Source: Cladorrhinum sp. PSN259 | Lineage: Eukaryota; Ascomycota; Sordariomycetes; Sordariales; Podosporaceae | Reading direction: 5' to 3' | Assembly (NCBI GenBank): GCA_033725935.1 | Contig: MU867071.1 | Coordinates: forward strand, 1 to 52,442 | Length of the DNA: 52,442 nt | Shown: positions 22,419-32,598 of the stretch, piece after piece | Layout: every line of letters starts with the position of its first letter | How positions within the stretch are numbered: position 1 is the stretch's first letter | Made by a program: the position numbers and the translations under genes | The notes under the pieces: model-generated | Told to the model about the DNA's origin: nothing | The model's database searches: none | Seen by the model: the letters and a program-made list of their open reading frames with translations, nothing else

Positions 22419-24118
22419 TTCGGTGATATATAAATGTGTTATATGCACACAAAAAAAGTACTTTGTATCCCCACACAAAGGAGCGCGCGTGGCCGGCGAG
22501 AGCCAAAGTCACTCTTACAGGCGATTGGCTGCTTGTGATAGGGGTAGGAATGCACCGTCCCAATGCAGCCCGTGCAGCCAAATCTGGCCCGTGCGTCACC
22601 CGCTCTCCACCTCTTGGACTTTAGAAACCTTGAGTCCTGGGAATGCCTTCAAGTCGTCGAGAAACCGCTGCGAACACGTGTGCAGACGTCGACAAAATCA
22701 AGAAAATAACCCCAGCGTGTCGGGATGCAGGCGATCACAGCACGGGAATCAATCCGTACAGAGTCAGAGAATTGATATACGACGGTTGCGCGATGCAGTC
22801 CCCGCAAAACAAAAAGTGGTTGATGAAATTATTGCTCAACACCAGGAAAAAGCGGTGGTTGTTGTTGTAGGTTTTGGTGGTAAAAGAGTGAGGGAAAGAG
22901 GAAAATTTGGAGGTGGCTCGGGGCGAAGAGAGCGATGGGGATGGCTCTGTTTTGGAACTTTTTTTTTTATTACTTTGCAGCTGGCGAGGTCAAACCGGAA
23001 AACCGGGGCACCACCTCAGGATTCAAGTCAAGCAAGTCACGGATGCATGGGAAATTTTGGATCAGGAAAAGGGAAAACGAATTAAAAACACGGTGAACGG
23101 GGTGACTTGGTTTGACGGGTACCAGCAAGTGGAAGGGATGTTCGGGACGGGTGGGTGTGGGACGCATTGATATCAGATCAAAATCCAAAAGGGGAAAATA
23201 GAACATGCAAGTTCCACCCCTTCTCAAAAAGTAAAAGAGGCTCGCCGCGGCGCCACTGCACCGCTTCTTCGCTGCATGGTCCTTGGCTGGTAGCCAAAAG
23301 GTACATGTGTGCCTGCCAGAGTCACACAGAAACCTGGTGGAAGAATCATCCCTGTCAGGTACTGGGGACCTTCAAAGTTTGGCAAGTCTTGGGGATCTGG
23401 TACCCCGCCCCCGTTTCGAATTCGGGTGTGGATGCTGCGTGACATCAACCGACCCACTTTCTTTGGGGAAGAATTACCGGTCTCCCAGAACATTTGACCT
23501 ATAATTTCAAGTCTGAAGGTTCAGTAACAAAAACAGTCTTGACCAGCGACCCGATATCTGGGTCGGTGGCTCTCTTTTGTATATCTCACCGGTAAAATAT
23601 TTGTGTCACGATGATGCTCTAATAGCTATTCCGAAAAGCGTATGGTTTTAGTCAATCCCGTGACCAACCATCGTTTTATAGGTGACAATGGGTTTGGAAA
23701 ATCATTGGATGAATGCTACTCTGACGGTGCACTCTTCAGAGTTGATTTGAGTGTATGTGGTTTATATCAGTTTCACATGTGCAATTGCGCAAAAAAAAGT
23801 TGAAACAACCTTTTTGATAATTGGGTGTTTCGTTCGATTGTATATGCACTGACCACCCACCCCCGGGGGACCCTGTTTTCTGCCCAGTCTCGGGTCGTCG
23901 AATTTCGGCCGATCGACGCTAAGGATAAAACGGGAACCGGTAATTATGTCAGCGTCGGCAAAGCGAGCGGCACAAAGTGGGGGCGGCCGGATTTACCGAT
24001 AACGGATAAGGACTGGTACCTGGTTCAACGGTTCGGCATCGAAATACAAAGAAAGCTATTTTTACTTTTTAAGGTTTTCTATCTTCACCTCATCCCCAAA
24101 ACAACAAGGTCATCCATC
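22419..24118. other. Divergent upstream region of hpc2 and rba50
   Basis: A 1.7-kb spacer with no supported gene. It must contain both promoters. The frame of the RPAP1 gene stays open upstream from 24119 to about 23825 but has no in-frame ATG there. Confidence 0.5.
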
Positions 24119-25450
24119 ATGAATAGCGGCTTAGAAATCCACGATGTCCTGGAACGGGAGGATGTTGCACCCCCCAGTTTCCCAACACCACCAGCACCAT
24201 CAGCGAATAGCTTCCCCGCGCCCAAGAAACGAATGTCAGCATTCAAGCAGCAACGCCAGGCGAAGTCCAACCCATCAGCACCAGCACCAGCCCCTGCTGC
24301 TCCGAAACCACCAGTACAATACGGCCCCGAGAGGCCAGAAGTCGCCGAGAAGCGATCCATCGATAAGGAGAACAAGGCCGTCTTGGATGAAATGGCACCC
24401 GAGGAGATCGCCCAGGCTCAACAAGAACTATTCAGTGATCTTAATCCTGCCTTTATCCAACGGCTCCTCCGACGCGCAAATCTCGACGACGCAAAACCGG
24501 ATACATCACCGTTCGATCCCAAGCCTGCCCCTCTAACTAAATCGACCGAACCTACCCCGATCGCGAAACCAGCGACAGCATCCAACCCCCCAAAAGTAAC
24601 AGTCGAAGACGTAGCAGACGAGGACCACCCAGCACCACCCAAACCCGCTCTCAAATCATCATCTTCCACCACCACCACCTCCTCCTCCGACAAGAAACCA
24701 AAGAAGATAGTATCCTTCGACGAAGACGCCGCCCCTCCCGTCCCTCCCCCATCTTTATTCCCCGCCACTTCCGCTCCATCATCTTCATCCCTAGACCATA
24801 AGCACGAAGAAGCCCCCAAAATGCACTTCCCCGCTCCCCCAAAGGTGCCAGACCTAGACCCCTCGGACCCGGACTTCCTCTCCTCGATGCATCAGAAATT
24901 CTTCCCCAACCTTCCCGCCGACCCCTCAAAGCTCGCGTGGATGGCGCCCCTCCCCACGCCGAATTCCACCGCAGACCGTCAGAGCCCTTACTACCCAGGT
25001 CAAGACTCCTTGCCCGTATCCGCCCTGCGATTCGACTTCAAAGGCCGGCTTTTGCCACCCAAAACCTCGCGCAGTATCCCGGTCACCAAGGGCCTCCATC
25101 ACCACGGGGAAGCGCCGGAAGCGGCGGGGTACACCATTCCTGAATTGGCGAGACTGGCTAGGAGTGCGGTTCCAGCTCAAAGATGTCTGGCCTATCAGAC
25201 GCTGGGGAGGATGTTGTATCGTTTAGGAAGAGGGGAATGGGGCCAGGGAGTGGGCGGGAGGGGAGGCGACGAAGATGATTTGGCTTTTGGGCTTTGGAGG
25301 TGCTTTTCAGAGGCGAGGGTTCTGCAGTCCTTGGAGGAGGAGGTGTCAAAGCCGGAGGGGACGGGGCATTTGAGTAGTAGGAACTATGCTACCGAGGCGT
25401 TGTGGTTATTTGAGAAGGGCGGGTGGAGGGAGAAGTGGAGGGGTATGTAA
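24119..25450 (+). CDS. rba50: RPAP1/Rba50, RNA polymerase II assembly factor
   Basis: RNA polymerase II-associated protein 1; the yeast homologue Rba50 helps assemble Pol II from its subcomplexes, probably in the cytoplasm before nuclear import. It is 443 residues in a single exon. The RPAP1 N-terminal domain is at about 75-122 (SIDKENKAVLDEM, then ELFSDLNPAFIQRLLRRA). A long Pro/Ala/Ser-rich linker follows, then the RPAP1 C-terminal domain at about 301-370 (RFDFKGRLLPP, LARSAVPAQRCLAYQTLGR). The start at 24119 opens MNSGLEIHDVLERED, typical for the family. The length is close to yeast Rba50 and far shorter than animal RPAP1, as expected in fungi. It is convergent with smc4, 512 bp apart. Confidence 0.9.
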   Translation: MNSGLEIHDVLEREDVAPPSFPTPPAPSANSFPAPKKRMSAFKQQRQAKSNPSAPAPAPAAPKPPVQYGPERPEVAEKRSIDKENKAVLDEMAPEEIAQAQQELFSDLNPAFIQRLLRRANLDDAKPDTSPFDPKPAPLTKSTEPTPIAKPATASNPPKVTVEDVADEDHPAPPKPALKSSSSTTTTSSSDKKPKKIVSFDEDAAPPVPPPSLFPATSAPSSSSLDHKHEEAPKMHFPAPPKVPDLDPSDPDFLSSMHQKFFPNLPADPSKLAWMAPLPTPNSTADRQSPYYPGQDSLPVSALRFDFKGRLLPPKTSRSIPVTKGLHHHGEAPEAAGYTIPELARLARSAVPAQRCLAYQTLGRMLYRLGRGEWGQGVGGRGGDEDDLAFGLWRCFSEARVLQSLEEEVSKPEGTGHLSSRNYATEALWLFEKGGWREKWRGM

Positions 25451-25962
25451 AAAACAGTCAAAGGTGATGGAACGTAATGAGTGAGTGAGTGCGAAAGTGT
25501 GGAAATTTAAAGCGCTCGGATTCAAGAATATTATGAATTATCATCAGTTCAGAACCTAAAAGTGAAGGAGGACGTCGAGAATGTTTGGGCACGAAACTTG
25601 CAAGTATTGACCAGATTTTTTGGGAAATTTTTTTTTTGGAACAAAAACAATAAATAAAACCATTTCATAAGGCATCACCCTTTTTTTTTTCGTGAACAAG
25701 GCATTTCCATTCCCATTCCCATTTCCATTGCCAAGTCATGCCCTGCCATGCCCCATCACGCCGTATATACCCAACAACAAAGCCTCCCAACCCCAGCTCA
25801 GGTTATGCTACCCCGTTTCCCTTTATACATCGATCGATCCCTTCCGGTAAATCCACAATTCAACCAACGACGACGGGTTTGACCCTAAAAAGCAAAAACA
25901 AAAAAATGCATTAGAACAAATTGACTCGCAACCCTTTGTTTTTCTTTTTGCTTTCCCTCAAA
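25451..25962. other. Spacer between convergent rba50 and smc4
   Basis: A 512-bp region holding both 3' UTRs. Poly-T at about 25628-25637 and 25681-25690 and repeated CATTCC/CATGCC words near 25707-25755 are the only notable features. Confidence 0.5.
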
Positions 25963-28900
25963 TCAATTGACTTTTTGTCTGAGAGGCAACTGAAATAAAG
26001 GCAGTGATGATGGAGGTGGTGGTGGTACTTGCTGTTGAGTATGATTTGTTTCCCCTCCTCCTTGCACCCCATTCTGCCCTCCCCGGTTTTGAGTAGACGG
26101 TGGTGGTTGTTGCTGTTGAGGCGGCCCACGACCGTGAACATAATCCTTGTTATCAATCGTCACGCTCTTGGTCATGTGGTTGACCTTGTAAACTCCCACC
26201 AGACGGGCGGCGAGCTCAAACATGTTGTTTCGGAGGGAGATGACGATGAATTGGGCGTTCTTGGTTCTTTCCTTGATGTAATTGGCGACGATTGATACCT
26301 TGTGGAGAATTAGTATGCAAACAGAGAGGGACGGTATGATAAATAAATAAAAAGTCTAGGTGTCCGTTGTGAAAAAAAGAATTCAAGAGGGCAGTTGAAG
26401 AAGGTAAACGAGAATGAAGGGGGGTTCTGGAATCCAAACGACGCAGGTAAAAGCAAGTGAGTATCCAGGAGAGTAGCCAAGGAAGTCAAGGTCAAAATCG
26501 GCGGAAAGTAAACCAAGGTAAAGTGAGTCGCGTAAAAGCCAAGTGAGTAAAACACAGCAAAACAACAACCATAAAAATCTTAAGAAGGGCGTTAAAACTC
26601 ACATTTCGGAAATCCAAAGCAGCATCAATCTCGTCCATCACATACAAAGGCGTAGGCTTATAATGATGCAGCGCAAAGACCAAAGCCAAAGAACTCAACG
26701 TCTTCTCGCCACCCGACAAGTTCGAAATATTCTTCCAACTCTTCTTGGGCGGCATCACACTGAACAAAATACCTTCCGAGAAGGGATCCAGCGAGTCCAC
26801 CAGTTCCAGTTCAGCATTACCGCCCATAGTAATCATCTGATACATTTCTTTGAGTCTCAAAGAAATCGTAGAGAAGCCTTCCATGAATCCTTCGAGACGA
26901 AGTCTCCGAAGATCATCGCATCGCTTCTTGGCGGCGTCGCGGGATGCAACGGCTGTTGCGAGATCTTGAGAGCGAGCGGCGTGTTCTTCTACGCGACGGC
27001 GGTATTCGGCCAGTACGCCAAGGTCGACATTGACGTTTTGGGTCTTTTCTTCGAGAGCGGCGATTTCACCCTTGAGTTTGTCCCTGTTCATATCTGCCAG
27101 CTCGTCGCGGGAGTAACGAGGGAGGGTGACAGGACCGTCGGTTGGTTTGAGGCCTGAACCGAGGAAGGTGGCTTCGTGCTGCGCTTCCATTTGAGCATCT
27201 GGATCCTCTTCGTCTTCGGGCTCAGACACCATGGATACGTCGCCATCAGCGTCGATTTCAGAGTTCTGGCTTTCACCAAGCTGCTGTTGGGGAGTCTGAG
27301 GACGAGCGACTTTTTGGGGCTGCGATGGAGTACCATTTTCCAAGTCTTTAATGTTAGTGAAAGTAAGCTTGGAAAGCTTTTCCTCCCAGTACCTCAGACG
27401 CTTTTGGTTTTCGGCAAGCACCTTTTGGTTCTCTTCGAGCTTGTTGCGCATCTCAATCTCAATTGCCCTTGTGGCGTTGAGCTCAGAGGTCTTCTCGTCC
27501 AACTCGGCCTTCATGTCAGCCAATTCCTGCTTCTTCGCTGCCAGAGCTTCCTTGGCTTCCTCTACTCGGGTGGTAAAATCCTCAGCCTTGTCACCCTGGT
27601 TCTGGATTTCCTGCTCAAGCTTCTCAGTCTCGCGGATGGCCGCCTCGAGCTCCTTAGACGCCTTGGCGTGATCCTTCTCAAGCTTGACCTTTTGCTTCTC
27701 TGCCTTGACCTTGCGAACTTCGGCATTGGACATCTCTTCGTTCGCGGACCGGATCTCCTCCTTGAGGTTGTCGACCTTGGTACGTTGAGCACGGAGCTTC
27801 TCACCGCCAACTTCCATGATCTTGTCCTGAAGGGACTTGATCTCATCCTCAACGCTAGAGGTCTCATCATTAAGCTTCTCGATCTCCTTCCTGAGTTTGG
27901 CGATCTCCTTTCTGAGAACCCCAAGACGATTGTCGTCAGTCTGTGATGGTTGATGCTCCTTGCCGAGTTCCTTAATTCTGCGCTGGGCATCCGCCAAGTT
28001 CCTGGCCGCACTCTCAATTTCGAGGTTGATCTTCTGCATCTTGGTGTCAAGCTGGGGGATCTGCTCTTTGAGAGAGCGCATGCGAGCCTCGAGTTCTCTC
28101 TGATGCTCTTGGAATTCCTGGAACCGCTGCTCAAAAACATCGCGGTCAGACTCGAGCTTGGCAACTTGCTCCTTTGTGGTATCAGCAACAAGCTTGGAAG
28201 ACATCAAGCCCTTCTTGACGGTACTACCACCACCGGACATTGTACCAGACTTGTCAATCAGCTCACCAGCCAGAGTGACAACTCGCCATCTCTTGGCGCC
28301 GTAAGCGATACGGTTGGCCTGGGCGAGATCCTCAGCAACCAAGGTATCTTGGAGAGCATGGTAAAATGCTGCGCGGAACTTGTCCTCCTTGGCCTGGACG
28401 AGATCGAAGAGACGGGGTGCGTTCTCAGGAGTACTGATTGGTGAAAGATCGCGTTGCCTCAACTTGTCGAGACAGATAAAGTTACCACGGCCCATGTTGG
28501 TTTTGCGCAAATACTCAATGCACTGCTGACCGGCCTCGACCGTGTCGGTGACAAAGTTGTCGAGCGCGCCGCATGCTGTTGAGATGGCAACATCGTATTT
28601 CTTGTCAATGGTACCAAGATTACCAAGACGACCATGGAAGCCATCAATGCGACCGGACTCCTTCATGCGCATCAAAGCCGTGAGAACGTTGCCCTGAGTC
28701 TGGGTAGCGGCAAGACTGGACCGAGCCTCGTCAGCCTTTTGCCGGAGGGTGGAGAGCTTCGCGCGGAACTTGGGTTCTTCTTGAGCCAATTGTTCAAGCT
28801 CCGCAACAATTTTCCGTCCTTCCTTCTTTAAGGCCTCCTTCTCAACCTTGCACTGCTCAAACTCCTCAGCCTTGGCCTCCTGCTTTTCTTGAATGGCGAC

Positions 28901-31036
28901 AATCTTGGCCTCCATTTCCTCAAGGGCAACACCACCAGCCTTGGCTTTTTCTTCGAGAATAGTCATTTCACTCTCAGCAACAGCAATGGCAGACTGCTTC
29001 TGGTTGATCTTTTCTTTCCATGGCTCCAAAGACTTTTGCTTGGCGGCGATTTGATCCGAAAGGTGCTGCGTCTTGCCCTTGAGGCTCTCACGAATCTTGG
29101 TCAGTTCGGCCTCTTCCTCCTGAATCCATCGCTCAATGTCCTCGATCTCCTTCGTGCGCTTCTCAATTTCCTCACTGCACTCCTCGATGGTCTGGTCAGC
29201 CTGCTCGGCAGACTTTTCAGAGTTGGCGATCGTCTTCTCCAGTTTCTTCCTCTTATCAGCCAAGAACTTGCGCTTTTCCTCGAATTTGACGCGCTCCTGC
29301 TCAAACTTGGTCATCTCCTTGATCAGAGCCTGAGTTTCCTTCTCCTGAGCATCATATTCCTTGCTACCCTTGGAGAAAGCCTTCTCGAGCTGCTTGATGA
29401 TCTGCTCACCGCCACGGTGTTTCTCAAGCTCTGCATCGAGTTGCTCCTGCATCTGACCAATCGCCTCTTGCGTTACGCCGATGTTGTCCTCGCATTCGGC
29501 AGTGTACAGTTGATAAAGGGCAGACTGCTTCATGGCAAGCTCGTTCTCGTCACGGATGAAAGCCAAAGCCTTGTTCTTCTTGTCTTCAAGGCTGTTTCTC
29601 TCTTTCTCAACGTGTTGCACACGGCCGCTCTTCTCCAAGCAGATCTCATTGAGTGTCTCGACCTCGGCGGCAGACTGCTCAATGGGCTGCTTATACTTGG
29701 AAGTGCCAATAATATCCTCAAGATACTCAAGAAGACCATCATCGTGCTCATTCGCAGCCTTGGGTTTCATCTGAGCAATAGACTCGACTTCACCCTGAAG
29801 AATCAAGAAACGCTTGTGATCCAGATCAACACCGCGATCCTTCAGCAGAGTGGTAACAGCAGTAAAGTTGGATGACTTGCCGTTGATGTAGTACTGACTG
29901 GAGTTGTTCTTGAAGGCCTTGCGGGAGATGATCAGCTCCGAGTTGGGGATGATCTCATGACGCCCACCGGGCAAGTCCAGAACCTCACGGAAGTGCACGG
30001 CGACCTCGCAGTACTCCAAGTTCGGATATTGAGCCGAGTTATGAATGAGTGCCGAAATCTTGCCCTGTCTCATCTTGCTGGCTCTGAAACCAAAGACGAA
30101 AAGTAACGAGTCGATAACGTTTGACTTTCCGGAACCGTTGGGACCAACAACTGAGGAGAACGAATAGTGGAATGGTCCAACTTCTTGTTTGCCGGCATAA
30201 CTCTTGAAGTTGGTGAGGATGAGGTTCTCAATAACGGTGCGTGGCTTGGGCCCGGTATCCTCAACCACAGGAATGCCCATGGCGCGCGACTTGAGCATAA
30301 TGTCCATAGGCTTCTCCAGTACGGTGTCCATCGCCTTAACGGGCTTGACCGATGCGATCACGTTGTTCTCATCAGCTTCTTGGGTGCGTGTTGGTGTGGC
30401 TCGGTTGTTGACGGCCACGTTCGTGATATCCGCAAGCGGAGGGGCATTCTCAAGCTGAGTGGCATTCTCAAGCTGAGGGGCAGGCGACGAGTGCTTTATA
30501 ACAGTAGAATCCTCGTCCTCCTGGAGTAGCTGCGCTGATGGCGACATGGAAGAGCGGGGTTCAGGTTGAGGTTCAGGTTCCGGAGTTGGAGTCCTGGCTG
30601 GCTTGCTTGCTCGAGGCGCAGCACTTTTCCGACCTCCTCTCCCTCTTCCTCTGCCTGCAGGCTTCCTTGCTGGTGGCGGCGCATCTTCCTGAGCTGTCGC
30701 AGCGGATGCGACGCTAGTTGCCGTCTGATCGGGATCGAAACCATTATCGGAGGGCTCAACTGATGGGGTAGGCTCGGCTGCAAGACTCTTCTTAGGACGG
30801 CCTCGTGGGCGCTTGGCAGGTATGACCGAGATTGCTGTTGCGTCGGGCTCTGCGGTGGTTTTTCTTCTGGCTTGTCGTCGGGGTGCGGGTGCGGGGGCGG
30901 GGGCGGGGGCTGGTTCGTTGTAATCTTCCTCTTCCTCCTTTATCTTTGTGGTGTTGCCGGCAAGCTCGTCCTCGTCTGAAGATTCAACAATCGCTGCGCG
31001 ACGAGTGGTTCGTCGCGATGATTGCCGCGTCGACAT
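25963..31036 (-). CDS. smc4: SMC4, condensin core ATPase
   Basis: Structural-maintenance-of-chromosomes subunit that pairs with SMC2 in condensin to compact and resolve mitotic chromosomes by ATP-driven loop extrusion. Two exons, 31036-26603 and 26298-25963, give about 1589 residues. The 304-bp intron splits the sequence exactly between MDEIDAALDFRN and VSIVANYIKERTKNAQ, which are contiguous in other SMC4s. The basic, Pro/Ala-rich disordered N-terminus (1-265) is longer than in yeast. Walker A is GPNGSGKS (298-305). Long coiled coils flank a hinge at about 795-950 (GFHGRLGNLGTIDKKYDVA). The ABC signature LSGGEK is near 1439, Walker B and D-loop MDEIDAALD near 1465. A Gln/Pro-rich tail of about 60 residues follows the conserved end. 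It is divergent from the ELYS gene. Confidence 0.97.
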
Positions 31037-31620
31037 GTTTGCGCAACAAAATTGGTATCTCTCGCAAAAAAGTGAAATAATTACAAAGAGAAAAGAAGAA
31101 GGAAAAAAACAGTATGTCGCTATTTAATTGAAAGCGACTCTTTAAACTGGCAGGGCGGCCAGTGTCGAATTGTCGGGCGTCGATGTTTATCGATTGTCGG
31201 TGGGGGATTTCCTCCTTCCTCTTTTACCCCAAAAGTCGCAACCGCGCAAAAGTGACAATTCACTGGTCCGTCGCTCAGGAGCCCCGCTTCCAGTGTTGAC
31301 ATTGATTGATTGTAAACAACAAGCCACACCTGCAATTCAGTTTCAGCCACAACAAACAGGGCGCGTCTTCTTGTCAATCGCAATTGGTTTAACCCGGCAC
31401 GGTCTCAGGTGACTTTTTAATGTCTAGGTGCATCTTTTTCCCCACTCAAACCCCGATATCTAGCTCTCTTCTCCAAATTCATGAATCAATCGGGGACGCG
31501 GACGTCGTCGCATCGCCAAACCCAACAGAGCTTCGAATTCAGTTTGACAAAGTCGCTTTATCTTACCCAAAATTTCATATTTTGGCAACAACAAAAATTA
31601 TAAAAAATATTCCAGCAAAA
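31037..31620. promoter_or_regulatory. Shared divergent promoter of smc4 and the ELYS gene
   Basis: Only 584 bp separate the two start codons, so both promoters must lie or overlap here. GCGCGTC at about 31361-31367 resembles, but does not match, the ACGCGT cell-cycle box. No TATA box is obvious. Co-regulation through the cell cycle is plausible but inferred. Confidence 0.55.
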
Positions 31621-32598
31621 ATGCTAGACTTTACACACTTCTCCACCGCCTTCCCAACTGATGGTCCCAAACCATACGACGCCAATGGCGTCCGACAAAT
31701 CGAAACATTCCGCAAGAACTTTGACGGCACCCTCTTCATCGATCGCGTCCTCCGCGCCCTAAGCATAAACGATGGTAATAACTTTTATTCCCCTCTTCTC
31801 TCCTCCACCTTTTTCTCCTCCCCCCTCACTAACTTATCTCCAGGCCCAAAAATCTATCCACCCCGCTCCGACGCCTCCCTCCGCGCTTTACACGGTCAAA
31901 TAATGTCCTCCCCCGTCTCCCTGCACGCCCGCCTCTCGGTGCTCTACTACCTCCTCCTGGACTTTGACGAGATCCGCTCCTCCTCCCTCTCAAACCTCGC
32001 TCTCAGCTTGGCAGACGAGTCGGGCTTACCGAAAAACTACCAGATCCTCATGAGGGGTCTCTGGCACATGGACCACAACGAGTTCAAGTTCGCCCTCGAA
32101 CACCTGTGCCATCCTTCCCTGCCGTCCGAGTTTGCGGATGATATCATCACCGTGCTCGTCAAGCACACGCAGGATGACGACTACAGCCTGCCGTTGGCTT
32201 ACTGGAATACCGTGCAGCCTACTCTGAAGAGCTCCGAGGCGTTGGAGCTTCTTTTTGGTGCGTTGGCGAGGACGAGCGTTACGGAGGCGTTGTATTTTAC
32301 TCGAACTTTTGGTGGGGGGAATGAAGCGGCTAGGAGGGCATTGTTTGAGATGCTAGTTGGGAGTGTGGTGGGTAGTCCGGATGCGTTGGGGGCTAGGGGG
32401 AAGGAGCTGGTTAGTTTGCCTTTTGAGCGGGAGGAGGAGAAGTGGTTTGGGGAGTACTTGAGTGGGCGGGCGAGCGGGGAAGGTGGGAGGAAGGGGAAGA
32501 ATGCGCGGGTGGTTGTCAAGATGCGGGAGGTTGTGACGGGGAGGAATCGGGAGCCAGTTGGGGCTAATGGGTTTGCGGGTGGGAAGGGTGGGTGGTGA
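31621..32598 (+). CDS. ELYS-domain nucleoporin-like protein
   Basis: Short fungal relative of the vertebrate nucleoporin ELYS/MEL-28; fungal counterparts join the Nup84-type outer ring of the nuclear pore. Two exons, 31621-31774 and 31844-32598, give 302 residues. The intron (69 bp, GTAATA...CACTAAC...CCAG) is a multiple of three and free of stops, so the unspliced frame also reads through; splicing yields SINDGPKIYPPRSDASLR, the conserved YPPRS motif. The ELYS domain covers about 30-250, with LPKNYQILMRGLWHMD and FALEHLCHPSLP visible. The C-terminus is Gly/Lys/Arg-rich. The start MLDFTHFS has A-rich leader context. Unlike animal ELYS there is no beta-propeller or AT-hook region, as is normal in fungi. 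Confidence 0.88.
   Translation: MLDFTHFSTAFPTDGPKPYDANGVRQIETFRKNFDGTLFIDRVLRALSINDGNNFYSPLLSSTFFSSPLTNLSPGPKIYPPRSDASLRALHGQIMSSPVSLHARLSVLYYLLLDFDEIRSSSLSNLALSLADESGLPKNYQILMRGLWHMDHNEFKFALEHLCHPSLPSEFADDIITVLVKHTQDDDYSLPLAYWNTVQPTLKSSEALELLFGALARTSVTEALYFTRTFGGGNEAARRALFEMLVGSVVGSPDALGARGKELVSLPFEREEEKWFGEYLSGRASGEGGRKGKNARVVVKMREVVTGRNREPVGANGFAGGKGGW

Noticed and set aside
26543..29875. Long plus-strand frames over smc4 (up to 328 codons)
   Set aside because: Leu/Phe-rich antisense shadows of the Lys/Glu-rich coiled coils; a common artefact of coiled-coil genes.
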